Both the position numbers and the translations under genes were made by a program. Below are positions 1-6,317 of a stretch of 62,385 bases of DNA, one piece after another; positions within the stretch are counted from its first letter, which is position 1, and each line of letters begins with the position of its first letter. A model generated the notes under the pieces. The model did no database searches, was not told the DNA's origin, and saw only the letters and a list, made by a program, of their open reading frames with translations. Origin of the DNA: Candidatus Peregrinibacteria bacterium (GTDB lineage: Bacteria; Patescibacteriota; Gracilibacteria; UBA1369; UBA12463); NCBI GenBank assembly GCA_026395555.1, contig JAPLYO010000009.1:1-62385 (forward strand). Direction: 5' to 3'.

Positions 1-121
1 TCCCATTGATGGATTCGTAGTTCTTTTTTTCAAACTCTAATAACTCTTTGTGAAGAGCTAGGAGTGTTTGGCTCAGCGTCGCGAGTTCTTTCAATATTTT
101 TTCTGACTGTTCTTTGTCCAT
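1..121 (-). CDS. Partial hypothetical protein, N-terminal 40 residues only
   Basis: An open frame begins with ATG at 121 on the minus strand and runs off the left edge without a stop. The visible peptide begins MDKEQSEKILKELATL and is Lys/Glu/Leu-rich with heptad-like spacing, so it is probably helical or coiled coil. It lies just outside the 11-bp att-like repeat at 162-172 and so may be the first chromosomal gene beyond the integrated element. No function can be given from this fragment. Confidence 0.45.
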   Translation of the reverse strand, partial: MDKEQSEKILKELATLSQTLLALHKELLEFEKKNYESING

Positions 122-161
122 TATGAAGTGCATCAAGGATATGTATCCATGCAGATTTTAG

Positions 162-172
162 ACTGGCTCCCC
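162..172 (+). repeat. Att-like direct repeat, copy 1
   Basis: The 11 bases actggctcccc match 8007-8017, which cover the CCA end and part of the acceptor stem of tRNA-Asn, exactly and in the same orientation. After the core the similarity continues weakly. It is a candidate left attachment site of the integrated element. An 11-mer can occur by chance in 62 kb, so the weight comes from the second copy lying at the tRNA end beside a recombinase. Confidence 0.4.
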
Positions 173-243
173 CTGCTGGACAAGTTCAAAATTCTGAATT
201 GGGGTGTTATTAAGCAGGAGTTTGAGTTGATGATTTATTAATA

Positions 244-1011
244 TTATTCAAACTCCATTCTGCGAATTGGGCTCCCGGTTAGTATGTGATAAGCAAGTCG
301 TTTATATCTTGTAGTTATCCCATGTGCACTTAGTTCTTCTTGGAGAAATGCGCCTGTGTGGGGGAGCTCAAGGCGTTCTAATTTTATTCCAGCATTCACT
401 ATCCCTTTTCTTAAAAAAACTCTTAGCGGATCTATAGGGCCAGGGGTTATGGCTTTAGCTGATCCGGGGTAGAGTTCTTCCATAGAAACATGTACGTGAG
501 TGAGCATGCCTTCTATTTCTCCTGGACTTGAGTGAACAACTCCAATTTTTTGTCCTTGCCTGACGTAGTCACCTGGTTTGACACAGGGAATGACGTGACA
601 TACTTCTGTTGCTAATGTGTCTTGTGCATTATGAGCTATTGCAACTATTGCTTGATGTAAGTCCCAATCTGTCTTTTTTTGTTGTGTATGAAGGTAAAAA
701 CTTGATCGTCTTATTTTTCCTGGTAAAGGAGCATAAACATTTGTATTTGGTGGCAAACCTAGCATTGTTTCTCCCTTGGTTGTTTTATATGCAGAAAAAT
801 CAAAAGCATTATGCCTTTTGTCTGGATCCCTGAAGCCATTTAAAAATAACCATCTTTCAAAGTTTGGAATCTCTTCTTCTCTAACTATAGGATCTATCGA
901 AAAATTAGTATCTAAAAATTCATCCCAGCCCATTCTTCCCGTGTCCCACAATGGGCCGGTCATGACGGCCTCTTTTGTTTGTTCGCTTTCCAATAGATCT
1001 TCTGCCGACAT
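244..1011 (-). CDS. M23 (LytM)-like metallopeptidase domain protein
   Basis: A 255-residue soluble protein with no signal peptide. The zinc-ligand pattern of M23 peptidases is visible: HNAFD (His-x3-Asp, near residue 67) and a later HVH pair (near residue 172), with a beta-rich core between them containing PGDYVRQGQKIGVV, the usual biotinyl-lipoyl-like turn of LytM domains. M23 enzymes cut peptidoglycan cross-bridges. Without an export signal this copy may act in the cytoplasm, be exported otherwise, or have lost that role. It is monocistronic on the minus strand, inside the putative integrative element. The family assignment is fairly secure from the ligands; the biological role is not. Confidence 0.65.
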   Translation of the reverse strand: MSAEDLLESEQTKEAVMTGPLWDTGRMGWDEFLDTNFSIDPIVREEEIPNFERWLFLNGFRDPDKRHNAFDFSAYKTTKGETMLGLPPNTNVYAPLPGKIRRSSFYLHTQQKKTDWDLHQAIVAIAHNAQDTLATEVCHVIPCVKPGDYVRQGQKIGVVHSSPGEIEGMLTHVHVSMEELYPGSAKAITPGPIDPLRVFLRKGIVNAGIKLERLELPHTGAFLQEELSAHGITTRYKRLAYHILTGSPIRRMEFE

Positions 1012-1084
1012 TAGTAATTAAGTCTAAATAATAGAAGGTATAGTAAAACTATTTACCTCTATAGTCAATATGTTCGGTCTCAAT

Positions 1085-1292
1085 AGGCACCAGTTTTTAT
1101 AAAATTGACACCTAGACTTTTTACAATATGAGTTTAAAACCATCTTATTCTCTAAAAATATGTCACTTTAAAGCTAAAAATTTCCCCGGGGAAATTACTC
1201 GTCTAAAAAATAATGGCGCAATAAGTCAAACGACCTCGTATTTATAATGCCTTCTACAAGCCATTATCTCGGTGCCGGAAAAACTGGTGCCT
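1085..1292. repeat. MITE-like non-coding element with 14-bp terminal inverted repeats and a central palindrome
   Basis: The ends are perfect 14-bp inverted repeats (aggcaccagttttt at 1085-1098, complement at 1279-1292). Almost at the exact centre is a perfect 18-bp palindrome, aatttccccggggaaatt (1179-1196). The right half contains another perfect inverted pair, ataatggc at 1210-1217 and gccattat at 1260-1267. There is no credible ORF and no clear target-site duplication. The symmetry suggests a miniature inverted-repeat element or a structured regulatory region rather than a decayed gene. Confidence 0.5.
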
Positions 1293-1327
1293 TTTTAGGT
1301 TCGGTGAGGTGGAAATTGATGTTTACT

Positions 1328-1350
1328 AAAAAAACGGCTTATTGGGCCGT
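1328..1350 (-). terminator. Rho-independent terminator, minus strand
   Basis: Read on the minus strand, a 5-bp stem (ACGGC/GCCGT) with a 7-nt loop is followed by seven T residues. It lies about 190 bp downstream of the three-gene minus-strand operon that ends at 1539 and could end its transcript. Confidence 0.5.
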
Positions 1351-1357
1351 GGAATTA

Positions 1358-1368
1358 AACTGGCTCCC
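1358..1368 (+). repeat. Att-like direct repeat, copy 2
   Basis: The sequence aactggctccc is identical to 8006-8016 at the tRNA-Asn 3' end. A few bases later it also shares cgaacca with the tRNA T-arm region, as if about nine intervening bases had been lost. It could be an internal attachment site separating two stacked elements, or a decayed tRNA end. Confidence 0.35.
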
Positions 1369-1379
1369 TGCGAACCATC

Positions 1380-1500
1380 ATGGATGACGCAATGAGCGTC
1401 GAGGAGCCTCTGATTCAGGCTCTTCGGCATACTTCATGGAAAGAAGAACAAAGCTGTATTAAAAGGGAGCTGGCAGCTGTTGTATAGTGTAGCCAGGTTG
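1380..1500. other. Non-coding stretch with consecutive hairpins
   Basis: No gene is seen here. Two perfect stem-loops lie in tandem: gacgc/gcgtc at 1386-1400 and gagcct/aggctc at 1404-1422. A further agctggcagct palindrome lies near 1470. The block could be a structured RNA, a 3' UTR of the minus-strand operon or an attachment-site remnant. No promoter or terminator pair settles this. Confidence 0.3.
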
Positions 1501-1538
1501 GTAGTGCGCCAAATAAAGCTTGTCTCGTGGGTATATTA

Positions 1539-2087
1539 TTATTTTTGAGGAACGGCTTTTTTTGATGTCTGCTTGAAATAGAACGCAGAGACCTGCTCGA
1601 TCTCTTTTTCGGTTTCCGTTTCTCCCCATGGTAATCCTACTCTTCCAGCGTAAGATGCAAATTTACTTGGTATAGACTCCCTCAGGGGCGATTTTACAAT
1701 TCCAACTCGCTTTAGCGTATTCAATTTATCGATTCTAATTGTCTGCAAGAGCTGAAAATCTGCAACAAAATAGCCTTTCATTCCTGGTATCGTTCCGACC
1801 CAATGGTATCTTGGTGATCTATTCGTTACCTGTTCTTTGATGAAGCCATTTATTTGCTTTGAAGCCTCTGTGGCTTCTGGATATTTGCTTCTCAAGACCA
1901 CTTCAAATGGCATTATCGCACATAGATGTGCATAGTCCGCCTTTTTCTGCGCGAGATCACATGCTGGAGTTACGAGTATTGCTTCGAGTTTCTTATCTAT
2001 TGCACTAAAATGTACTTCCGAAAAAATATTTGATTGTTCAATATCTTCACCTTTTTTAGGTGCTCTTATGAGTTCGCTGAGGAGCAT
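1539..2087 (-). CDS. Hypothetical protein with a TPACDLA motif, third gene of the TIGR04255 operon
   Basis: 182 residues, not recognised with confidence. A central LVTPACDLAQKK segment followed by a hydrophobic strand resembles the 'T-x-x-C-D-L-A' motif of scattered uncharacterised proteins often found in accessory regions. The ATG overlaps the stop of the gene before it (TAATG at 2085-2089), so the two are translationally coupled and probably work together. There is no signal peptide or membrane segment, so it is likely cytoplasmic. Being inside a mobile region makes a defence or conflict role possible, but nothing in the sequence proves this. Confidence 0.6.
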   Translation of the reverse strand: MLLSELIRAPKKGEDIEQSNIFSEVHFSAIDKKLEAILVTPACDLAQKKADYAHLCAIMPFEVVLRSKYPEATEASKQINGFIKEQVTNRSPRYHWVGTIPGMKGYFVADFQLLQTIRIDKLNTLKRVGIVKSPLRESIPSKFASYAGRVGLPWGETETEKEIEQVSAFYFKQTSKKAVPQK

Positions 2088-2419
2088 TAGTTCAAGTATT
2101 TTAAATCATACGATGGTGAATCTACTATTAGATCTTCTTCATCTAACCCTTTTCCTGTAAAAAAATCATAATATGATGGGTCTTTTTCTGCAGTGAGCGT
2201 GTTTTCTGACATGATCTCAATTCTTGAGCTTGTGCTCGTTTCTGTTACTAATTTATTTTTAATATAATCTTGCAGCGTTGAGCTTTGTGCTGAGTTGAAT
2301 TCGAGCTCATTGATGAAGCTTCTTGGCATTAAAGTCTCATTTATTGAGCCTGTTGGAATACCAGTCAATAATCCCGGGGCGAGGAATAGGGCGCATACAG
2401 TTGTGCTAATATTAGACAT
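2087..2419 (-). CDS. Hypothetical 110-residue protein, middle gene of the TIGR04255 operon
   Basis: Not recognised. The first 20 or so residues are hydrophobic and small (TTVCALFLAPGLLTG) and could be a weak signal or a membrane-inserting segment. The rest is polar and acidic, ending DSPSYDLKYLN. It overlaps the upstream TIGR04255 gene by 8 nt and the downstream gene by 1 nt, so all three are co-translated. The overlap pattern, rather than any motif, is the main reason to accept it as a real gene. Confidence 0.55.
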   Translation of the reverse strand: MSNISTTVCALFLAPGLLTGIPTGSINETLMPRSFINELEFNSAQSSTLQDYIKNKLVTETSTSSRIEIMSENTLTAEKDPSYYDFFTGKGLDEEDLIVDSPSYDLKYLN

Positions 2420-3140
2420 ATTTTGGCTTTAATGTTTGAGTATAGTCATCTTTGAGTAATTCAAAGAAAAGTTTTTTTTCAACATTTCTTCCCTTTTCAA
2501 TATACTTTTTTATCTCATTTAATTTGCAGTCTTTTAGCTTCATTGTAGATGTATCCACGTCTATTAATGACCCTATTTTTTTTGTTTTTCCTCCAATCGT
2601 TAATGTTCCTTTATTAGTTATCTGTACTCTACTTGTAAAAATGTCCTCATTTGTTTCAAAGCCTACGACAGTTCCATCTCGAACCATAGGTGTTTCGATT
2701 TTTAATGTGCTCTTAGCAAAAATATCCAGGTTGAAGTGATTTATGTATCTAATCCCAAGTCGCTTATACTCACTAATTACTTTTAGATCGGTTAATTTAT
2801 CAAGTATTGCGTAGATCTGTGCCGAGAATTTTGCCCATCCGATATATGACTGTTTTTCATTTTCTATTCTGCAGCCTAATGATATTACCCTTGGTCCAAT
2901 TTGGAAGATAAACTTGTCGCTTAGTATTTTATAGTGAGGTTGATATTTTAGATTTTCATCAGAATCCCTGATCTGTTCCGGTAGCTGTAAAATAGGCAAT
3001 TTCTCAATTTCTGGATATGTTGCCCTATACTCTTGGTACAGAATTCCAAAGACTGCTTCACTCGGAAAGGTTGATTCGAAACGAATTTCAATAACGGCTT
3101 CAATGATTGGGCAAGGGGAAATTTCTTTAGGTATTTTCAT
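2412..3140 (-). CDS. TIGR04255 family protein
   Basis: 242 residues. The N-terminal 'CPIIEAVIEIRFE' segment, the middle 'LGIRYINHFNLDIF' segment and the overall length match the sporadically distributed TIGR04255 family, whose biochemical role is unknown. The protein is soluble and looks alpha/beta. It is the first gene of a three-gene overlapping minus-strand operon (3140 to 1539) within the putative integrative element. The family's patchy distribution and frequent accessory setting fit a conflict or defence role, but this is inference. The start is ATG at 3140, and ATTGCCCA-type leader sequence upstream shows no clear Shine-Dalgarno. Confidence 0.7.
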   Translation of the reverse strand: MKIPKEISPCPIIEAVIEIRFESTFPSEAVFGILYQEYRATYPEIEKLPILQLPEQIRDSDENLKYQPHYKILSDKFIFQIGPRVISLGCRIENEKQSYIGWAKFSAQIYAILDKLTDLKVISEYKRLGIRYINHFNLDIFAKSTLKIETPMVRDGTVVGFETNEDIFTSRVQITNKGTLTIGGKTKKIGSLIDVDTSTMKLKDCKLNEIKKYIEKGRNVEKKLFFELLKDDYTQTLKPKYV

Positions 3141-3246
3141 AATTGGTGATTTTGTACTAATGGGCAGTCAGATGATAAGTGTAATGTAAAAAACTTACAA
3201 GAATAAAAGGATATGCTCGTATGTACAGTGCAGTATTAGTTGAGCT

Positions 3247-4047
3247 TTACTGATCTGTGCCAATGCTTGTTCCGTCAGTAAAATGTACACGGTATACTGT
3301 AACATTTTTTACCTTCGTAGCTTGTTCATAGACTGCCAGATTCCATAGTAACGAATCGGATACTCCCGCTGATATTCTTTCCGAGGAAGTTCCAATAAAT
3401 GCATCTGAACTTTTCGTGTTCCACTTTCCTATTGGCTCATCAAAGTTGTTGTAAAAGTAAGCAGACAGGTCGATTCCGTCAATTGTTTTATTTGTACCGT
3501 TTCTTACTGTGACATGTAGCTCAGGCGTTCCGATTGAATTATCTACAATGATCGGTCGGAGCTCGATCTTTTTGAGTAGTTCCTGTTTTGCTGCGTCATC
3601 CTTTGTCTTCTGTTCGTTTGCAGCTTTTGATACTGGGTCCGTTGACTGTGTGTTTCTTGAAGACGTGCCCGAGAATGCTGATGCAATAACGAATATCATT
3701 GCGATTCCAAGAAATACGGCAAAGCGACTTGGTAGCTGTTTCTCAATTTTTTCTTGTACGGATTGTTCAGTCAGGTCGGCTGTACAATACGAGCATCGTG
3801 TAGCAATCGAAGGTATTTTTTTGTGGCAGTGTGGGCACTTTGCGCTGAGGTGGTGGCTTTTCTTCAGATTTCCTTCAAGCGATTTTAGAAATGAGAGTTT
3901 CGGAAATATAAACTTCACGATTGGCGCAGAGATCATTCCGAAAAACATCAAACTGACGCCGGTGCCGGGGGAATGAATTGCTATAATTGTTCCTGTGAGT
4001 AAGAGGCAGAGCGAGAACAGGAAGGCCTGTATCCATGAAATTTTCAT
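3247..4047 (-). CDS. Zinc-ribbon membrane protein with a C-terminal beta domain
   Basis: 266 residues from the preferred ATG at 4047. A longer reading from 4230 would translate through the palindromic element at 4093-4210 and is unlikely. The order is two N-terminal membrane helices (about residues 5-50), a zinc ribbon with two C-x2-C pairs (CPHC and CSYC, about 70-90), a third membrane helix (about 108-126), a polar linker, then a beta-strand-rich domain with 'HVTVRNGTNKTIDGIDL', typical of small extracytoplasmic Ig-like or FxLD modules. Function unknown; a sensing or anchoring role is possible. It is monocistronic and convergent with the TIGR04255 side of the region. Confidence 0.6.
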   Translation of the reverse strand: MKISWIQAFLFSLCLLLTGTIIAIHSPGTGVSLMFFGMISAPIVKFIFPKLSFLKSLEGNLKKSHHLSAKCPHCHKKIPSIATRCSYCTADLTEQSVQEKIEKQLPSRFAVFLGIAMIFVIASAFSGTSSRNTQSTDPVSKAANEQKTKDDAAKQELLKKIELRPIIVDNSIGTPELHVTVRNGTNKTIDGIDLSAYFYNNFDEPIGKWNTKSSDAFIGTSSERISAGVSDSLLWNLAVYEQATKVKNVTVYRVHFTDGTSIGTDQ

Positions 4048-4092
4048 ACGATTGGGGAGTAAAAAGGATATGCAAACAGGGCGAGTCGCAAG

Positions 4093-4210
4093 ATTCACCC
4101 AAACACTTCTCACGTAGAGCAGCCGATTGGCTTGCAACCCGCCGTCCTTGCAACCAATCAGTTGAAAAAACGTCGAATAACTACGTGAAAACCTAAATGT
4201 CTGGGTGAAT
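4093..4210. repeat. 118-bp nested imperfect palindrome
   Basis: Three nested arms pair in register. The outer arms are attcaccca (4093-4101) with tgggtgaat (4202-4210). The middle arms are tcacgtag (4110-4117) with ctacgtga (4181-4188). The inner arms are gattgg-c-ttgcaa (4125-4137) with ttgcaaccaatc (4148-4159), around a 10-nt loop. This could be a palindromic mobile unit, a structured RNA or a double operator between the divergent genes starting at 4047 and 4307. Confidence 0.6.
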
Positions 4211-4306
4211 GTCTGGATTATACCTTTCACTTGAGGAAAGACAAGATTTTTCGTTTCATATTCAGCTTCGCTGGATTATACTCAAGGAGTAGTTCTTATT
4301 GAATGC

Positions 4307-5098
4307 ATGAGTACTGAGCCAAAAATTATAGATCCGTTTAGCTGCCATAGTCTTTATTTGGAAATGTCCACTCTTGGGCGATCTCTCGGTAACGGCACTG
4401 GTTTTGTAGTAAAGAAGAACGATCTATTTTACCTCATAACCAACTGGCATGCTGTTCACGGAAGAAGCGCTGAAACCTTGCAACCACTCCATAGCAGTAT
4501 GGCACTTCCTGATCAGATGACTATTGTTTTTCACCGAAAGGATGCTCTTGGATCGTGGGTTCTCGCTCAGTTCAGCCTTATTCGTCCAAATGGTCAGCCA
4601 GGATGGCTTGAGCATTCGCGGGGACATGAAATTGACGTCGTTGCTATTCCTTTGGACTCGCTGGTTTCTACTGAGCAGATAAAATACTACGATCTTGATT
4701 TGGCTCTTGGTGATGTTGATATGGTGCCTGAATGTGCTATGTCGGCGTCAATAATCGGTTTTCCGCGAGGCAAAACGTCTGCTGGATATTTTCCCATTTG
4801 GAAGACGGGGCACGTTGCCAGTGATTATGATCTGGATTATGGTGGTACACCTTGTTTCTTAATTGACGCAACGGTGCGAGAAGGTATGTCGGGCTCTCCA
4901 GTGTTTTTGAGATCCTCGAATTTTAAGAAAAAAGATGGATCGAGGGAATTGTTGGTTGGTCCACCTCAAGTTCGTTTTCTTGGCGTATATTCTGGCAGGA
5001 TCGAGGAACTCTCCGAAATAGGTAGGGTCTGGAAGCCTGAGACTATTCATGAAATTATTGACCACGGAGTTACACCTCCCAATCCATTGTCTGAATAA
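4307..5098 (+). CDS. Trypsin-like serine protease (S1 family fold)
   Basis: 263 residues, no signal peptide, so probably cytoplasmic. The catalytic triad is readable: His in TNWHAVHG (about residue 48), Asp in HEIDVVAIPL (about 110) and Ser in REGMSGSPVF (about 197), with the oxyanion-hole GxSGSP. The glycine-rich GNGTGFVV strand before the His is usual for the fold. ATG at 4307 has AAGGAG at 4284-4289, spaced rather far. Cytoplasmic trypsin-like proteases carried on mobile elements occur as effectors in some bacterial conflict systems (known generally); here there is no adjacent sensor domain, so that role is only a possibility. Confidence 0.8.
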   Translation: MSTEPKIIDPFSCHSLYLEMSTLGRSLGNGTGFVVKKNDLFYLITNWHAVHGRSAETLQPLHSSMALPDQMTIVFHRKDALGSWVLAQFSLIRPNGQPGWLEHSRGHEIDVVAIPLDSLVSTEQIKYYDLDLALGDVDMVPECAMSASIIGFPRGKTSAGYFPIWKTGHVASDYDLDYGGTPCFLIDATVREGMSGSPVFLRSSNFKKKDGSRELLVGPPQVRFLGVYSGRIEELSEIGRVWKPETIHEIIDHGVTPPNPLSE

Positions 5099-5139
5099 CT
5101 TAATATTGTATGATGTCTAATAAACCTGACAAAAGTTGA

Positions 5140-5167
5140 CACTTTTCGGCGAATTGGGCACTTTTCG
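5140..5167 (+). repeat. Two 9-bp direct repeats, possible operator
   Basis: cacttttcg occurs at 5140-5148 and 5159-5167, 19 bp start to start, close to two helical turns. This spacing suits a DNA-binding protein, but no known operator is recognised. Confidence 0.3.
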
Positions 5168-5180
5168 AGTCGATCACGTT

Positions 5181-5199
5181 GCCTTCGCAGGCTTTTTTT
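5181..5199 (+). terminator. Short rho-independent terminator after the protease gene
   Basis: A GCCT/AGGC stem with a TCGC loop is followed by seven T residues, about 80 bp downstream of the protease stop. The stem is short, so efficiency is uncertain. Confidence 0.4.
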
Positions 5200-5302
5200 G
5201 GACGGAGTTGGTCTTACGGTACTAATATGGCGAAGCGTCGTTTTCGGGTCATTTTTGAAAGAGCTGAGGGTTTTCTTGCGACGAGGATTGGTATGATTTA
5301 GG

Positions 5303-6034
5303 ATGTCTTTTGTTTACTCCGAAACTATGACAAAAAGAAAAGCAATCACGCCCGAAGAAATAATTTATAATCTGACTTTAGACGAGGACTTTCAGCGCGA
5401 GATTCGAAAAATTAGAAAGTTGCTAAAGATACCCGTTAACGGTTACGTAAAAGAAAAAATTAAAGATTTTGATGAATTTTATGAAACAGTTCAATTTGGT
5501 TTTGTGATGAAGGAGGCGTGTGGCTTGGTTGCTGATATGCTTCTGAATAACTCTTATGCAATTCTTATTTTTGATTATTTGCTGTTTAATAAGTTTGAGG
5601 TTCGCGACCCTTTTGATTTCGTTGGTCGCATTATCTTTCCTCCGGTTCCCGATCAAGAAGATTCAAGAATCGTTAAGTACCTTGGCGAAGGATTTGGGCT
5701 TCGCTTTCCGCCCTATGTCGATATTCGTTTCTTTCCAAATATAACTAAAAACGATGCTATTGCTTTCATTGAAGCGAAGTTCGATAAGATTCAGGAATTG
5801 TTTATTAAGCAGGGCTGTGAGCCCATGAAAAAACGTATTAATCCAAAGACGTATAAGGAACGAGACAGGCTTATAATTGAATTGTCGAGGATGTCGAAAA
5901 AAGAATTGGGCGATGAACATGCAAAATACAAAGATTTACTCATCAAAAAAAAGATGCTGGAGTCTGGATATGGCAGTGTCAGTGAAGGTTACATACGAAA
6001 AATTATATCAAAATACGGCAGAAGAAAGGCATAG
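5303..6034 (+). CDS. Hypothetical protein of the integrative element
   Basis: 243 residues, not recognised. The N-terminal part (TPEEIIYNLTLDEDFQ) and the basic, helical C-terminus ending ISKYGRRKA suggest a soluble, possibly nucleic-acid-binding protein. There is no signal peptide or membrane helix. An internal ATG at 5327 (MTKRKAITPEE) is an alternative start that would remove eight residues. The gene lies upstream of the recombinase and in the same direction, so it may belong to the element's maintenance or regulation genes. Confidence 0.55.
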   Translation: MSFVYSETMTKRKAITPEEIIYNLTLDEDFQREIRKIRKLLKIPVNGYVKEKIKDFDEFYETVQFGFVMKEACGLVADMLLNNSYAILIFDYLLFNKFEVRDPFDFVGRIIFPPVPDQEDSRIVKYLGEGFGLRFPPYVDIRFFPNITKNDAIAFIEAKFDKIQELFIKQGCEPMKKRINPKTYKERDRLIIELSRMSKKELGDEHAKYKDLLIKKKMLESGYGSVSEGYIRKIISKYGRRKA

Positions 6035-6074
6035 AAACCGTGTTACTCTTAGTGCGGCGTAAAAGGGAGTCTTT

Positions 6075-6281
6075 TTGGCAAATGAAACAAATCCTTCTCT
6101 ATTGTTTATGAGTGCCTCCGAGAGATCAAATTGTCCTTCCATTGAACCCTACAAGAATAGGATGGAATTTTTGAAGGATCTTGCATCTGCGCTCGCTGCT
6201 GATTATGGGGCGGAGCTGTCAAACGCTGAGCTTGACGAGGCAGATCAAAATATCAATTCTCTACTTGGCTCTTTCCTTTAG
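6075..6281 (+). CDS. Small hypothetical protein with TTG start
   Basis: 68 residues beginning MANETNPSLL. The start is TTG at 6075, preceded by AGGGAG at 6064-6069 at ideal spacing, one of the clearest ribosome-binding sites in the window, and this decides the start. The protein is acidic in its C-terminal half (NAELDEADQNINSLLGSF). It lies between the unknown gene ending at 6034 and the recombinase at 6318 and is probably part of the same transcription unit. Function unknown; its position before an integrase resembles small excision or regulatory proteins, but there is no sequence match to show it. Confidence 0.5.
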   Translation: MANETNPSLLFMSASERSNCPSIEPYKNRMEFLKDLASALAADYGAELSNAELDEADQNINSLLGSFL

Positions 6282-6317
6282 TTTTTGCTATAATGAAGCC
6301 AAATTTGACTTCAAGCT

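Noticed and set aside
5227..5301. 24-codon frame starting ATGGCGAAGCG
   Set aside because: Too short, no ribosome-binding site, no conserved feature; chance frame.
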